Origin: Paenibacillus luteus
Lineage (GTDB): Bacteria; Bacillota; Bacilli; Paenibacillales; Paenibacillaceae
Length of the DNA: 64,000 nt
Assembly: GCF_006542765.1 (NCBI RefSeq)
Contig: NZ_SKCD01000003.1
Location: 1 to 64,000, forward strand
Reading direction: 5' to 3'
Part shown: positions 26,523 through 35,493 of the stretch, piece by piece
Layout of the letters: each line of letters opens with the position of its first letter
Numbering within the stretch: position 1 is the stretch's first letter
Program-made: the position numbers and the translations under genes
Notes under the pieces: generated by a model
The model's database searches: none
The model's input: only the letters and a program-made list of their open reading frames with translations
What the model was told of the DNA's origin: nothing

Positions 26523-26840
26523 ATGGCAAGCAATCAAACAGCCACAGAGGAAAGCCCCAAGCGTCATAAGGTCGAAGGACCGAAGAAGCATATTATCGCA
26601 TTTATTTTCTCCGTCCTGCTTACGTTCATCGCATTTGCGACTGTAATTAGCGGAGAGATTAACAAAGACTTTATTTACATCATTTTGATCGGCCTTGCGG
26701 TATTGCAAGTATTCGTTCAAATGGCATTTTGGATGCATATGAAAGATCGTGGTCATACATTCGCGATTATCGGAATCTTGACTGGCGTATTTATCGTATT
26801 CACCTGCGTCATTATGGCTGAATACTGGGCTTGGTGGTAA
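26523..26840 (+). CDS. ctaF: Cytochrome c oxidase subunit IV
   Basis: 105 aa: a charged N-terminus (SPKRHKVEGPKKH), then three membrane helices ending in MAEYWAWW. Matches the prokaryotic subunit IV (CyoD/CtaF-like) family in length and in the QMAFWMHMK motif. It starts 3 bp after the ctaE stop and is followed by a terminator that may reduce readthrough into ctaG. Confidence 0.93.
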   Translation: MASNQTATEESPKRHKVEGPKKHIIAFIFSVLLTFIAFATVISGEINKDFIYIILIGLAVLQVFVQMAFWMHMKDRGHTFAIIGILTGVFIVFTCVIMAEYWAWW

Positions 26841-26860
26841 TTCACAAATTTGTTGGAGGA

Positions 26861-26896
26861 GAGGAGGGTCCCAAGGGTTGGGTCCCTCCTCTTTTG
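26861..26896 (+). terminator. Terminator after ctaF
   Basis: GAGGAGGGTCCC pairs with GGGTCCCTCCTC, followed by TTTTG. It separates the structural cta genes from ctaG and is likely leaky. Confidence 0.85.
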
Positions 26897-26933
26897 TAGA
26901 AAAAGGCTAGTGTTATTGAAAGGAGCTTCCACG

Positions 26934-27842
26934 ATGCTTGGCTTACAATATTTTCGCTTCGAGGAATTGTGGACCCCGATGTTTCTGTTCGGAATGGCGG
27001 CTATAGTCATTCTATATTTCTACCTCATTGGTCCATGGCGAGAGAAGCATGATCCGCAGGCGCTGCCTGCGACACGATTACAGAAGACGATGTTTGTTTC
27101 CGCTGCCGTAATGTTATATTTGGTACACGGTGGTCCTTTTAATCTATTAGGCCATCTCATGTTTACGTTTCATATGATTAATATGTCTGTTTCCTATTTG
27201 GTTGTTCCTCCGCTTGTTTTACTAGGCATTCCAAGCTTTCTATGGATCAAAATGTTTTCCGCTCCGTTTTGGAGAAAGTTAAGTTTTATGATGCACCCTA
27301 TTATGTGTCTTGTGTTATTTAATGTGTTGTTCTCTGTTTATCATGTCCCTATTGTCCATGACTATGTGATGACGCACTTTGCGGTGCATCGTCTTTATTA
27401 TTTGATTCTCCTCATCACCTCCTTTATGATGTGGTGGCAGATTACCGTTCCGGTTCCGGAGTGGGCTAGACTGACCGATTTGAAGCGGATGGCCTACGTT
27501 TTTGCAAATGGTATGCTGCTTACGCCAGCATGCGCGCTCATTATTTTCGCGAAATCATCCATGTACGCCATCTATAGCGATCCGAACGTTTGGGTGACTG
27601 CCATGGGCTATTGCGTGTCAGGAGATCCGGCAAGACTGCTGGAAAGCTTCAGCGGACCGCAATTTTTTAACTTGATGGATGTCGTGGAAGACCAACAGCT
27701 TGGCGGGATTGTGATGAAGTTCGTGCAAGAAATTATGTACGGCATCATCCTTGTCTATATTTTCAAGCAGTGGTTCAAACGTGAGCACACGGAAGACGAA
27801 TTGCCAAATTCGAATTCAAATCCTAATACTGGTACGGCTTAG
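26934..27842 (+). CDS. ctaG: caa3 oxidase assembly factor CtaG
   Basis: 302 aa from ATG 26934, chosen because AAAGGAG lies 8 bp upstream; a longer frame from 26850 runs through the terminator hairpin and is unlikely. About seven membrane helices. HGGPFNLLGHLMFTFHMINM and MHPIMCLVLFN, with conserved His, are typical of the caa3-type CtaG family. It is needed for a functional caa3 oxidase, probably in copper delivery, and is unrelated to mitochondrial Cox11. It follows the structural genes. Confidence 0.92.
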   Translation: MLGLQYFRFEELWTPMFLFGMAAIVILYFYLIGPWREKHDPQALPATRLQKTMFVSAAVMLYLVHGGPFNLLGHLMFTFHMINMSVSYLVVPPLVLLGIPSFLWIKMFSAPFWRKLSFMMHPIMCLVLFNVLFSVYHVPIVHDYVMTHFAVHRLYYLILLITSFMMWWQITVPVPEWARLTDLKRMAYVFANGMLLTPACALIIFAKSSMYAIYSDPNVWVTAMGYCVSGDPARLLESFSGPQFFNLMDVVEDQQLGGIVMKFVQEIMYGIILVYIFKQWFKREHTEDELPNSNSNPNTGTA

Positions 27843-27881
27843 TACGTACTAATCATTTTGTTAACAATAGGTGGGGTAACA

Positions 27882-28343
27882 TTGAACAGTTATAATATTA
27901 TGCCGACAATCAGCACCTTTTTTATCGTGCTAAGCGCAGTACTGGTAGCCGTAGGCTGGAGGCTGGCGATCAAACGCAGACTGGAAGAGCATCAGAAGGT
28001 CATGTTCTATGCTGCGGTAGCCGCAACGATCTTCTTCATCGTGTATGTTTCACGGACGATATTCGTTGGTAATACGTCATGGGGCGGGCCCGATGGCTTG
28101 AAGCCCTATTATCTCGTATTCTTATTATTCCATATCGTGCTTGCTACAGTAGCAGCCGTATTCGGAATTACGACACTTACACTTGGTTACAAGAAGAAAT
28201 TCGCGAAGCATCGCAAATGGGGTAAGGTCACTTCGATGATCTGGTTTGTTACGGCAATTACAGGAACGATGGTTTATGTGCTGCTATATCTCATGTATCC
28301 AGGCGGTCATACGAAGCCGGTCATTGATGCCATTTTCGGTTAA
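27882..28343 (+). CDS. DUF420 membrane protein (YozB/CtaM-like)
   Basis: 153 aa from TTG 27882, placed after AGGTGGGG. Four membrane helices. Conserved His residues are in KPYYLVFLLFHIVLA and KFAKHRKWGKVTSMIW, characteristic of DUF420. Members are found with cytochrome oxidase genes, and the S. aureus relative CtaM is required for heme-copper oxidase activity. Last gene of the cta cluster, followed by a strong terminator. Confidence 0.88.
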   Translation: MNSYNIMPTISTFFIVLSAVLVAVGWRLAIKRRLEEHQKVMFYAAVAATIFFIVYVSRTIFVGNTSWGGPDGLKPYYLVFLLFHIVLATVAAVFGITTLTLGYKKKFAKHRKWGKVTSMIWFVTAITGTMVYVLLYLMYPGGHTKPVIDAIFG

Positions 28344-28363
28344 CATTGAGTCGCCTATATAGG

Positions 28364-28411
28364 AAGCTATGCTAGTGAAAGAGAACACTCTTTCACTAAC
28401 ATAGCTTTTTT
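28364..28411 (+). terminator. Strong terminator ending the cta cluster
   Basis: AAGCTATGCTAGTGAAAGAG pairs with CTTTCACTAACATAGCTT (one mismatch), followed by a T-run. Confidence 0.9.
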
Positions 28412-28423
28412 TGATGGAAAGGG

Positions 28424-28474
28424 TTGACAATAGTGTATACAGTGAATATACTGTGTATAATGATATACACACTA
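28424..28474 (+). promoter_or_regulatory. Promoter and multi-palindromic operator of the GntR/ABC operon
   Basis: -35 TTGACA (28424-28429), a 17-bp spacer and -10 TATACT (28447-28452). ACAGT (28439-28443) and ACTGT (28450-28454) form a palindrome over the -10. ATAGTGTATAC (28430-28440) faces ATACACACTAT (28464-28474). GTGTAT-type half sites repeat through the promoter, the arrangement expected for the YtrA-type GntR regulator encoded downstream. Confidence 0.7.
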
Positions 28475-28506
28475 TAACGACTGAGGCTTTGAGAGGAGTA
28501 ACTATC

Positions 28507-29232
28507 GTGGGCGTATGGAAAGGTGCCTGGTTTTTAGCAAAGCACGAGCTGGCTAAAGATCGTTGGAAAAGTCTTTTTACCTTATTGATGATTGGTTATG
28601 TCTTGCTTTTTACGCTCCCATTATTCAGAGATGTCATTAATGGAGAAAGCGAGGGATTGTCTAGCTTCGCAACAGATTTTATCTATTTGACGATACTGCC
28701 TGTGTTCGGATTCGTTATGAATCAAACGATGATGCGATACTGGAAAGATAACTCCTACACGAAGAAGATGGCACAATGGCGTACATTGCCCATTTCTTCT
28801 AGACAAATCGCATTAGGGCGGATCATTCAACTGACGATCGTACTATTTGCTGCTCAGCTTGTCTTTTTCCTACTTCAATATATTATGGCTCGGAATTTGG
28901 GCTCGGAAATCTCGGCTGGAAGCTTTGCACTCTACGCTTTAACCTGGTTCGGTTATTCCTTGACAATGGCCATTGGTTACGTCTACTGGGAGGTCGGCCA
29001 TTCCGGCAGAACTTATTTCTTCTTTAATATCATCTATCTTTGCGCTATGCTGCTGATCGCACTTGGAATTTCTCTAATGAAGATGGGCAATATTGTGATG
29101 AACTCGCTGCAAGCGATTGAAGGCGGAAGCTGGTGGTTCCCACTCCTCACTCTCTCGATAAGCGCTGCAGCGTTTTGGATAGGGGTTAATCGAATTGAGA
29201 GCCGACTCGAGAATCGAACATATAGTGCTTAG
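28507..29232 (+). CDS. ABC-2-like membrane permease of a GntR-regulated ABC system
   Basis: 241 aa from GTG 28507, behind GAGAGGAG. About six hydrophobic segments with short loops: LFTLLMIGYVLLFTL, FIYLTILPVFGFV, then helices to the C-terminus. No ATPase motifs. It is the membrane part of the operon with the GntR regulator and the ATPase at 29661-30575. YtrA-type operons have the same gene classes, and their substrates are often cell-envelope-active peptides. The sequence itself is not close to any permease I can name. Confidence 0.75.
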   Translation: MGVWKGAWFLAKHELAKDRWKSLFTLLMIGYVLLFTLPLFRDVINGESEGLSSFATDFIYLTILPVFGFVMNQTMMRYWKDNSYTKKMAQWRTLPISSRQIALGRIIQLTIVLFAAQLVFFLLQYIMARNLGSEISAGSFALYALTWFGYSLTMAIGYVYWEVGHSGRTYFFFNIIYLCAMLLIALGISLMKMGNIVMNSLQAIEGGSWWFPLLTLSISAAAFWIGVNRIESRLENRTYSA

Positions 29233-29261
29233 TCAATAGGGAATGGAAGAAGGTGTGGCCC

Positions 29262-29648
29262 ATGCGGCTGCCGATACAAATTAGCGAGCAAAGCGCTGAG
29301 CCGCTCTATCATCAAATCGAGGTTCAGCTTCGTGCCTTAATCGTTAGTGGACAACTCACCGAGGGAACACTGCTTCCCTCGATTCGCGAGCTTGCCCAAA
29401 CCGTCAAATGCAGCGTTATTACGGTAAAGCGGGTATATAACGATTTGGAAGCAGAGGGCCTCTTGCGAACGCGGCAAGGAACCGGAACCTATGTCGCTCA
29501 GGTTTGTGAAAAGGAGCGAGACCGGTATAGGCTCGGAGCGGTGATGGATGCGTTGGAGCAGGCGGTAATTGCGGCAAAACGCGTACAATGCACGGAAGAA
29601 GAGCTGGAGAGTATGCTCAAGGAAGCGGTAAAGAGACATTTTGATTAA
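29262..29648 (+). CDS. GntR-family regulator, YtrA subfamily
   Basis: 128 aa from ATG 29262, preceded by GAAGGTG. N-terminal winged helix (PLYHQIEVQLRALIVSGQL, then LPSIRELAQTVKCSVITVKRVYNDLE) and wing (LLRTRQGTGTYVA). The very short C-terminal part (about 45 residues, two helices) is the mark of the YtrA subfamily, whose members regulate ABC transporters. It probably represses the operon from the palindromic promoter at 28424-28474. Confidence 0.9.
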   Translation: MRLPIQISEQSAEPLYHQIEVQLRALIVSGQLTEGTLLPSIRELAQTVKCSVITVKRVYNDLEAEGLLRTRQGTGTYVAQVCEKERDRYRLGAVMDALEQAVIAAKRVQCTEEELESMLKEAVKRHFD

Positions 29649-29660
29649 AGGATGGGAAGC

Positions 29661-30575
29661 ATGATGAATGAATCTGCGATTCGACTAGATGGCATTGTAC
29701 AGAATCGTTTGAATTTCAAGCTTGGGCCGCTCCATATGGATATCCCACTTGGCTATATTACAGCGATTGTTGGTCCGAATGGCTGTGGCAAGAGCTCAAC
29801 CTTCCGCATGATGCTTGGACTCGATAAGCAGGATGAGGGTACGATTCAGCTGCTTGGACAACAGGTAGCGCAGGGGCTGGATACAGAGCTGAAGAAACGA
29901 ATCGGTTATTTGCAGGATCAGTCCTCCCCACATGAGGATAGCATGAAGGGGACGGAGAAAGCCGCATTTCATAGGTTCTGGTACGACCGCTGGGATGTAA
30001 ATAGATACAGAGAGCTGCTGCATAATCTTGAGGTAGACGATAATCAGGTGCTTGGCAAAATGTCTAAAGGAATGCGCCGAAAATTTGAGTTTGCGTTGTC
30101 TCTCGCTCATAACCCGGAGCTTCTTCTGCTGGATGAGCCGTCCTCCGGACTTGATCCGCTTGCATGGAAGACGATGATCGAAATTTTGCATCGCTACATG
30201 GATCGGGGAGACCGGACGATATTGATGACCTCCCATATTATTGAAGAGGTTAAGCGTCTAGCGGATTTTATCATCTTCATGGCCCATGGAAGAGTGCTTG
30301 GTGTATATGAGAAAGACGAGCTGTTCAGCAGCTGGTTCACCTTATTCGTAAGCGGGGCAGGACTGAATCCGAAGATAGCGGCTGCGATGCCGGGACAATG
30401 TGGAATCGAACATGCGGGTGGAACCACCTACCGAATTACGACAAACAAGACCAGCGAGTCTGAGGATTGGTGCACAGCACAAGGTTATCAAATTGTCAGC
30501 AGGCAAGCGCTTGAGCTGGATGAGATTATGAGCGCATTACTTATGCAAGACCGATTAAGTACAAGAGCGAACTAA
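29661..30575 (+). CDS. ABC transporter ATP-binding protein (YtrB-like)
   Basis: 304 aa from ATG 29661, with AAAGGA 8 bp upstream. Walker A GPNGCGKSS, signature MSKGMRRKFEFAL (no canonical LSGGQ, as common in this class) and Walker B LLLLDEPSSGLDP with the catalytic Glu. Switch His is in MTSHIIEEV. A C-terminal extension of about 80 residues follows. It pairs with the permease at 28507-29232 under the GntR regulator. Confidence 0.9.
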   Translation: MMNESAIRLDGIVQNRLNFKLGPLHMDIPLGYITAIVGPNGCGKSSTFRMMLGLDKQDEGTIQLLGQQVAQGLDTELKKRIGYLQDQSSPHEDSMKGTEKAAFHRFWYDRWDVNRYRELLHNLEVDDNQVLGKMSKGMRRKFEFALSLAHNPELLLLDEPSSGLDPLAWKTMIEILHRYMDRGDRTILMTSHIIEEVKRLADFIIFMAHGRVLGVYEKDELFSSWFTLFVSGAGLNPKIAAAMPGQCGIEHAGGTTYRITTNKTSESEDWCTAQGYQIVSRQALELDEIMSALLMQDRLSTRAN

Positions 30576-30592
30576 CTGAGGGGAGCATAAAC

Positions 30593-31498
30593 ATGAATCC
30601 ATTAAAAGTAGAAAATGTAGTCAAGCAGTATGGGGATAAAACAGCCGTCAACGGGATTAGCTTTGAGGTAAGCGAGGGAGAAATTTACGGCTTGCTCGGC
30701 GCCAATGGGGCAGGGAAAACGACAACGATGCGGATGGTGCTTGGCCTGATCTACCCGGACGAAGGCACAATTTTGTACAACGGGAAAGGTTATAGTAATG
30801 ATCAGCTCAGCAATCTTGGGTATTTGCCAGAAGAAAGAGGCTTGTATCCAAAGGTGCGTATCAGCGATCAGTTGATCTATTTGGGGCAGCTGCGCGGCAT
30901 GTCGAAGAAGGATGCGGAGCAGAGCTTGAAGAAATGGCTGGACCGTTTTGAGGTGCCGGAGTATTACAATAAGAAGATTGAGGAGCTTTCTAAAGGGAAC
31001 CAGCAGAAGATTGGATTTATCGCGAGCGTCATCCACTCACCGAAAATTGTTATTTTGGATGAAGCGTTCAGCGGTCTCGATCCGGTCAACGTAGAGCTGT
31101 TGAAATCAACGGTTAAAGAGCTGCGTGATGCAGGAAGCAGCATTTTGTTCTCCACTCACCGGATGGAGCATGTCGAGGAGCTGTGCCGGAACATTACCAT
31201 TTTGCATCGCTCGAATGTGGTTCTCAAAGGTAACTTGAAGGATATCAAAAAGCAATTTCCGAAAGAGCGGGTCCTCCTTAATACGCCTAAGGAAGTAACG
31301 GGACTAGAGCGAATAAACGGTGTTACAAATGTGATTCGACATGAGTATGGCTATGAGATCGGCATTGCAAACGAAGCGGCAGGCGCGGACATTTTGCGTC
31401 ATGCGTTAACACAGACAGATATCACAAGATTTGAAATTAAGGAACCGACCTTAAACGAAATTTTCATTAAAACAGTAGGTGGTGATAGCCATGAATAA
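30593..31498 (+). CDS. ABC transporter ATP-binding protein (NatA/YhaQ-like)
   Basis: 301 aa. Walker A GANGAGKTT, signature LSKGNQQKIGF, Walker B IVILDEAFSGLDP and switch His in FSTHRMEHVEEL. A C-terminal domain of about 90 residues (DUF4162-like; ends ITRFEIKEPTLNEIFIKTVGG) fits the YhaQ/NatA sodium or multidrug exporter ATPases. It starts 17 bp after the previous ATPase and overlaps the permease gene by 8 bp. A second ATPase-permease pair in one operon. Confidence 0.91.
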   Translation: MNPLKVENVVKQYGDKTAVNGISFEVSEGEIYGLLGANGAGKTTTMRMVLGLIYPDEGTILYNGKGYSNDQLSNLGYLPEERGLYPKVRISDQLIYLGQLRGMSKKDAEQSLKKWLDRFEVPEYYNKKIEELSKGNQQKIGFIASVIHSPKIVILDEAFSGLDPVNVELLKSTVKELRDAGSSILFSTHRMEHVEELCRNITILHRSNVVLKGNLKDIKKQFPKERVLLNTPKEVTGLERINGVTNVIRHEYGYEIGIANEAAGADILRHALTQTDITRFEIKEPTLNEIFIKTVGGDSHE

Positions 31499-32798
31499 AT
31501 TTTGGACTGTTGTTGGCTTTACGTTAAAAAATAAATTCAGAGGCAAAGCATTTTTGATTACAACGCTCATTATCGCATTGATTATGACGATCGGCATTAA
31601 TCTTCCTTATATTTTCTCTCAATTCAATAGTGGTGACAAGGTGACAAGCATCGGATATATTCAATCCGCGCAATCGGAAGGCTCAGCGACAGGCGACCAG
31701 CTTAAAGCCTATTTCGAAGCGCAAGAGAAGCCGGGCGTAAAGCTGGTTCCATATGAAGACAAAGGCTCAGAGGCTGATAATGAAAAGCAGCTGAAACAAG
31801 CGATTACCGATAAAGATATTAAAGGCTACCTGGCTTTTGGAAAAATGACAGACAGCGGCTTCCCGGAAATGACTTATAAATCCGAAAAGCTGCTCGCATT
31901 TCAGCTAACTACCTCTATCCAAAACGGATTGCAAGTGATCCGCCAGGGAACCGTTCTAAAGGATGCCGGCTTGAGCTCTGAGCAGCTGGCCCTGCTGAAT
32001 GCACCGATTGAAATACAATCCGTACAGATTTCGGCTACGGAAGGCGCAGGCAGTATCGGCGAAGGGAAAACACCGGAAGAGCAGGCGGTTAATATGGGCC
32101 TTGTGTACTTCATCGTCATTCTTCTGTTCATGGCCATTATGATTACAGGTCAAATGATCGCATCTGAAATAACAGCAGAAAAAAGCTCGCGTGTCATGGA
32201 GCTGCTCATTACAAGCGTATCTCCGCTGAAACAAATGTTCGGTAAAATCGTAGGGATGTTTTTGGTGGGCCTTATCCAAATCACGATCTATGTCCTGGTC
32301 ATTATTATTAACGTGAAATTACCGCATAATAACGAAACGCTTGAAAAATTCAATATCGATTTATCCCAAATTGATCCGATGCTTCTGATTTATTCGGTGT
32401 TATTCTACTTGACGGGTTACTTCTTGTTTGCAACTTTATTCGCTGCGGTTGGGTCCATTGTCAGCCGTACCGAGGATTTGGGCCAAGCTGTATTGCCAAT
32501 CACTATGCTCTCGCTGGCTGGTTTCTATATCTCGATCTTCAGTATCTCAAGCCCGGACAGTATGCTGGTGAAGATTTCTTCCTTTATTCCATTCTTCTCG
32601 CCATACGTTATGCTGCTAAGACTTGGACTGACCGATCCGCCAATGTGGCAGGTGCTTGGATCGATCGGACTTCTGCTCGTAACCATTTACGCATCGGTAT
32701 GGATCTCAGCAAAAATCTACCGCACAGGCGTGTTGATGTATGGCAAGCGTCCTACTTTTAAAGAGCTTCGCAAAGCGATGAAGGCTTATAAGATTTAA
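31491..32798 (+). CDS. ABC-2 permease (NatB/YhaP-like)
   Basis: 435 aa from ATG 31491, inside the end of the ATPase gene. It has an N-terminal helix, a large extracytoplasmic domain (about residues 40-190), then five or six helices beginning near IVILLFMAIMITGQMIA. The motif EITAEKSSRVMELLITSVSP is the NatB/ABC2 cytoplasmic coupling signature. It is predicted to export sodium or amphipathic toxicants with the preceding ATPase. A terminator follows. Confidence 0.9.
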   Translation: MNKFWTVVGFTLKNKFRGKAFLITTLIIALIMTIGINLPYIFSQFNSGDKVTSIGYIQSAQSEGSATGDQLKAYFEAQEKPGVKLVPYEDKGSEADNEKQLKQAITDKDIKGYLAFGKMTDSGFPEMTYKSEKLLAFQLTTSIQNGLQVIRQGTVLKDAGLSSEQLALLNAPIEIQSVQISATEGAGSIGEGKTPEEQAVNMGLVYFIVILLFMAIMITGQMIASEITAEKSSRVMELLITSVSPLKQMFGKIVGMFLVGLIQITIYVLVIIINVKLPHNNETLEKFNIDLSQIDPMLLIYSVLFYLTGYFLFATLFAAVGSIVSRTEDLGQAVLPITMLSLAGFYISIFSISSPDSMLVKISSFIPFFSPYVMLLRLGLTDPPMWQVLGSIGLLLVTIYASVWISAKIYRTGVLMYGKRPTFKELRKAMKAYKI

Positions 32799-32833
32799 CA
32801 CACCAGAAATAAGATGATTTGCCACTGAAATAA

Positions 32834-32875
32834 CCCCCGTGAATATACAGAAAGCCTGTATTTACGGGGGTTTTT
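32834..32875 (+). terminator. Terminator of the ABC operon
   Basis: CCCCCGT and ATACAG pair with CTGTAT and ACGGGGG, followed by TTTTTC. Confidence 0.88.
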
Positions 32876-32955
32876 CGGTTTTAGATTATGAATTGATTTA
32901 CGAAGGAAAATGCCAAATTATCATGTTCGAACGATTCATGCATGATCATAAATTG

Positions 32956-32975
32956 TCACTTTCCATAAAAAGTGA
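32956..32975 (+). promoter_or_regulatory. Candidate operator of the XRE regulator
   Basis: TCACTTTCCATAAAAAGTGA: arms TCACTTT and AAAGTGA around six central bases, 13 bp before the regulator start. The position suits autoregulation. Confidence 0.5.
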
Positions 32976-32988
32976 ATGGGGATGGCCA

Positions 32989-33333
32989 ATGTTTATTATT
33001 GGAGAGAATATTCGGAAGTTAAGAAAGATGGAAGGTTTAACTCAAATTGAATTTGCTAAACAGATCGGGATTTCACAAGGGACATTGAGTGATATCGAAC
33101 AAGGTAATTGTAATCCATCAGTTGATACGGCTCTTTCTATACATAGTCGATTTGAAATCGACTTGGATTGGCTGCTAAAAGGAGAACAGAATAATACTAA
33201 TGCAGGACAAAAAATTGCGTCAGATTTTTCGGTTCAAGAAAAACAACTGTTTAAATTAATTTTGAAATTGAATGAAGAAGATCAAAAGGAACTAATAAAA
33301 TACGTTGAGTTTAAATTGAACCGAAATAAATGA
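32989..33333 (+). CDS. XRE-family helix-turn-helix regulator
   Basis: 114 aa from ATG 32989 behind GGGGATGG; a longer in-frame extension to 32839 runs into the terminator and is unlikely. N-terminal lambda-repressor-type HTH (IGENIRKLRKMEGLTQIEFAKQI, cut here by its recognition helix SQGTLSDIEQ), then an acidic, Lys-rich C-terminal helix pair. Base composition is more AT-rich than its upstream neighbours, which could mean acquisition. Target unknown; it lies at the left border of the carbohydrate island, beside transposase debris. Confidence 0.82.
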   Translation: MFIIGENIRKLRKMEGLTQIEFAKQIGISQGTLSDIEQGNCNPSVDTALSIHSRFEIDLDWLLKGEQNNTNAGQKIASDFSVQEKQLFKLILKLNEEDQKELIKYVEFKLNRNK

Positions 33334-33459
33334 TAATAATAGTTTGTAACATTGAATTGTTATCTGACTATATTTTCAACATATATAATACCACGAATAG
33401 GTGTGATTTTCGCAATCATCACATAGCGAAAAACGGATTCAAGCAAATATATAGCAATA

Positions 33460-33655
33460 TTAATTATGGATGATGCACTTCTGAATTTCGGTCTGTTGAT
33501 AACAGGCGGTAGTGGCTTGCGAAAAGCCGGTTAGGTTTTCCAAGGATGTCTTGTATACCACGGTTCTTCAGTTCATTTAGCACGCTGAGCCAGAACTTCG
33601 CCGACTTGTTCTCACCAAACCACATACTTCCCATCCGAAACTCATGTCATCCAGG
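33460..33655 (-). pseudogene. Remnant of an IS256-family transposase
   Basis: Read on the minus strand, 33640-33537 gives MWFGENKSAKFWLSVLNEL followed by KNRGIQDIL. After a short deletion and frameshift the sequence continues as NLTGFSQATTACYQQTEIQ then KCIIHN and a stop at 33460-33462. These match the core of mutator-type (IS256) transposases (WxGENESAKFWL, DGLTGFSQAIE, EIQxCIIH). Only about 65 codons remain of roughly 400 and no terminal inverted repeats are visible. It is a fossil insertion at the edge of the sugar island, occupying most of the gap between the XRE gene and the kinase. Confidence 0.82.
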
Positions 33656-33689
33656 AGGCCAACTTGAATTATACAACCTCTACATGTTC

Positions 33690-35493
33690 TTAAATTTTAA
33701 GAGCGGGTAAACGTATGGAAACAGCCGTCCCTATTCCCGGTTTACTATCAAAAGTAAGCCCGTAACCCGGACCATTGAACAAATGGATCCGCTCATTAAT
33801 GTTTCGCAGGCCATATCCACTCCCTCTTGTTCGATTGTTAAGATCCTTCGTGAGTAGTTTCGAAATGATATCAGGAGACATACCTTCGCCATCATCAGAA
33901 ACGATAATCACGATGTCTCCTTTATCCAATTCCCCTGTAATCCGAATCGTTCCTGATTCTTCTTCCGTGCACAGAATGCCGTGTATGATCGCGTTCTCTA
34001 CGATAGGCTGCAGCGTTATTTTTAAAATTCCATAATCCATAATCCATAATCTCTTCATTCACCTGAATGTCCAGCTGGATTCTATTCGCGTAACGGGTAC
34101 TTTGTATATGCATATAGCTGCTGACGTGAAGAAGCTCGTCACGGATGGAAATGAACGAATTTCCACTGCTTAAGCTAAGTTTGTAGAACTTAGAGAGAGA
34201 GGTTACAACCTGTCCTATTTCGTCAGTCATTCCATTCCGAGCCATCCATTTCATCAAATCAAGTGTGTTGTAAAGGAAATGTGGATTAATTTGCGCCTGC
34301 AGCGCTTTTAGCTCCGCACTCTTGATTTCTTGTCCGGACCGGAATTGATCCTCAAGCAATACTCCGATTTTGCCGACCATATAATTGTAATTCTCGATCA
34401 ACTCCCCGAACTCGTCTTTTGATGGAGGTAAAGAGAGTGCTACGACATTGCCTTCTTGCACGTTACGCATTTTACGCATGATCTGGGTTAAGCGTGAAGT
34501 CATATAATTGGAAATCAGAATGGATAGGACAAAAGCGATTAAAGCAATAACGATGAGCAGGATGAGTGAATTCTGTAGCATGGCTCTGCTCTCAGAAGCA
34601 ATCTCCTCTAACGGAATTACCGTAACCATATACCAATCAGTCCCTGGTATCATCCTGCTTTGGAGATATACTTGACGAGATGAATTCGCTAGTTTCACAA
34701 AATGAGAACCACTCTTAGCGGAGCGAATCACCTCATCCTTACTGATTTTATATTCCTGTTGCAGGATGAGATTCGAGCTGGCGACGTTATTTCCACTGGA
34801 ATTCTCAATATAGGTCAGGCTGTTCCGGATTGGCGCGGTGTTCATTAATATATCAATGACGGTATTTACCGGAATGTCCAACCTAATGACGCCAAGAAAT
34901 TCAGAATAATCATTGGGGTTACGATATGGGCGGAGAACTGCTAAAAAATCATTGCCGGTTCCATCGGATTCCGTGAAGTATGAGCTGGGAGCCCATAAAA
35001 TCCCTTCGCCGCTGTCCATCAACCGCTTGAACCAATAGGTCTGACGTGCTTTTTGCAAACTGAATAGATTTACATTATCTTCCGAATAAAATAATTCCTC
35101 ATTTACGAACAATTTGACGCTTTTAATATCGCGCTTGTCCTCGAAGGAAGATAAGAACGGCCGCAAATCAAGAAAATCTTTGTACTGCATGAAGAAATCA
35201 TCGGTACTCACTTCAGAGGTCAATACATCGGTAAGCATCTTCTCCGACAAAAGAATATCGCTCGCTGTACGAATTTTTTGAAATTTATAGGAAAGAAAGG
35301 AGAATGACTGGTCGAAATTTCGCGCGAGCGAGAATGAGGTTCTATTCAAAAATTGCTTGTAAAGTTGCTCCGAAGACAGATAGAAATAGCCGCCGAGCGG
35401 AAGTACGATTAACACGAAGAAGGAAAGGATTAGTTTATGTCTAAGTTTCAGATCAGAGAAAAGTTGGGAAAACCGAACAGCCTTACATTTCAT
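33690..35493 (-). pseudogene. YesM-type sensor histidine kinase broken by a 7-bp repeat expansion
   Basis: Two overlapping frames make one kinase of about 600 codons: 35493 to about 34050, then a shifted frame to 33690. N-terminal helix (LILSFFVLIVLPLGGYF), extracytoplasmic dCache-like sensor, second helix, HAMP, then His-kinase motif QINPHFLYNTLD with H405. The frame is lost just before the ATPase domain at three tandem ATTATGG heptamers (34030-34050). With two copies the reading would be NEEIMDYGILKITLQPIVEN, the normal family sequence. The N and G boxes (IVENAIIHG, DDGEGM) are intact after the shift. Its ATG overlaps the YesN stop by 4 bp. As written, the product lacks its ATPase domain. 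Confidence 0.88.
34030..34050. repeat. Three copies of a 7-bp repeat inside the kinase gene
   Basis: CCATAAT is repeated exactly three times on the plus strand. Copy number decides the frame of the kinase: two or five copies restore it and three do not. Confidence 0.95.

Noticed and set aside
26850..26933. Longer N-terminus for CtaG
   Set aside because: The added residues come from the terminator hairpin; ATG 26934 has a proper AAAGGAG.
34030..34058. Programmed ribosomal frameshift in the kinase
   Set aside because: No slippery heptamer or downstream pseudoknot is evident, while a 7-bp duplication fully explains the shift.
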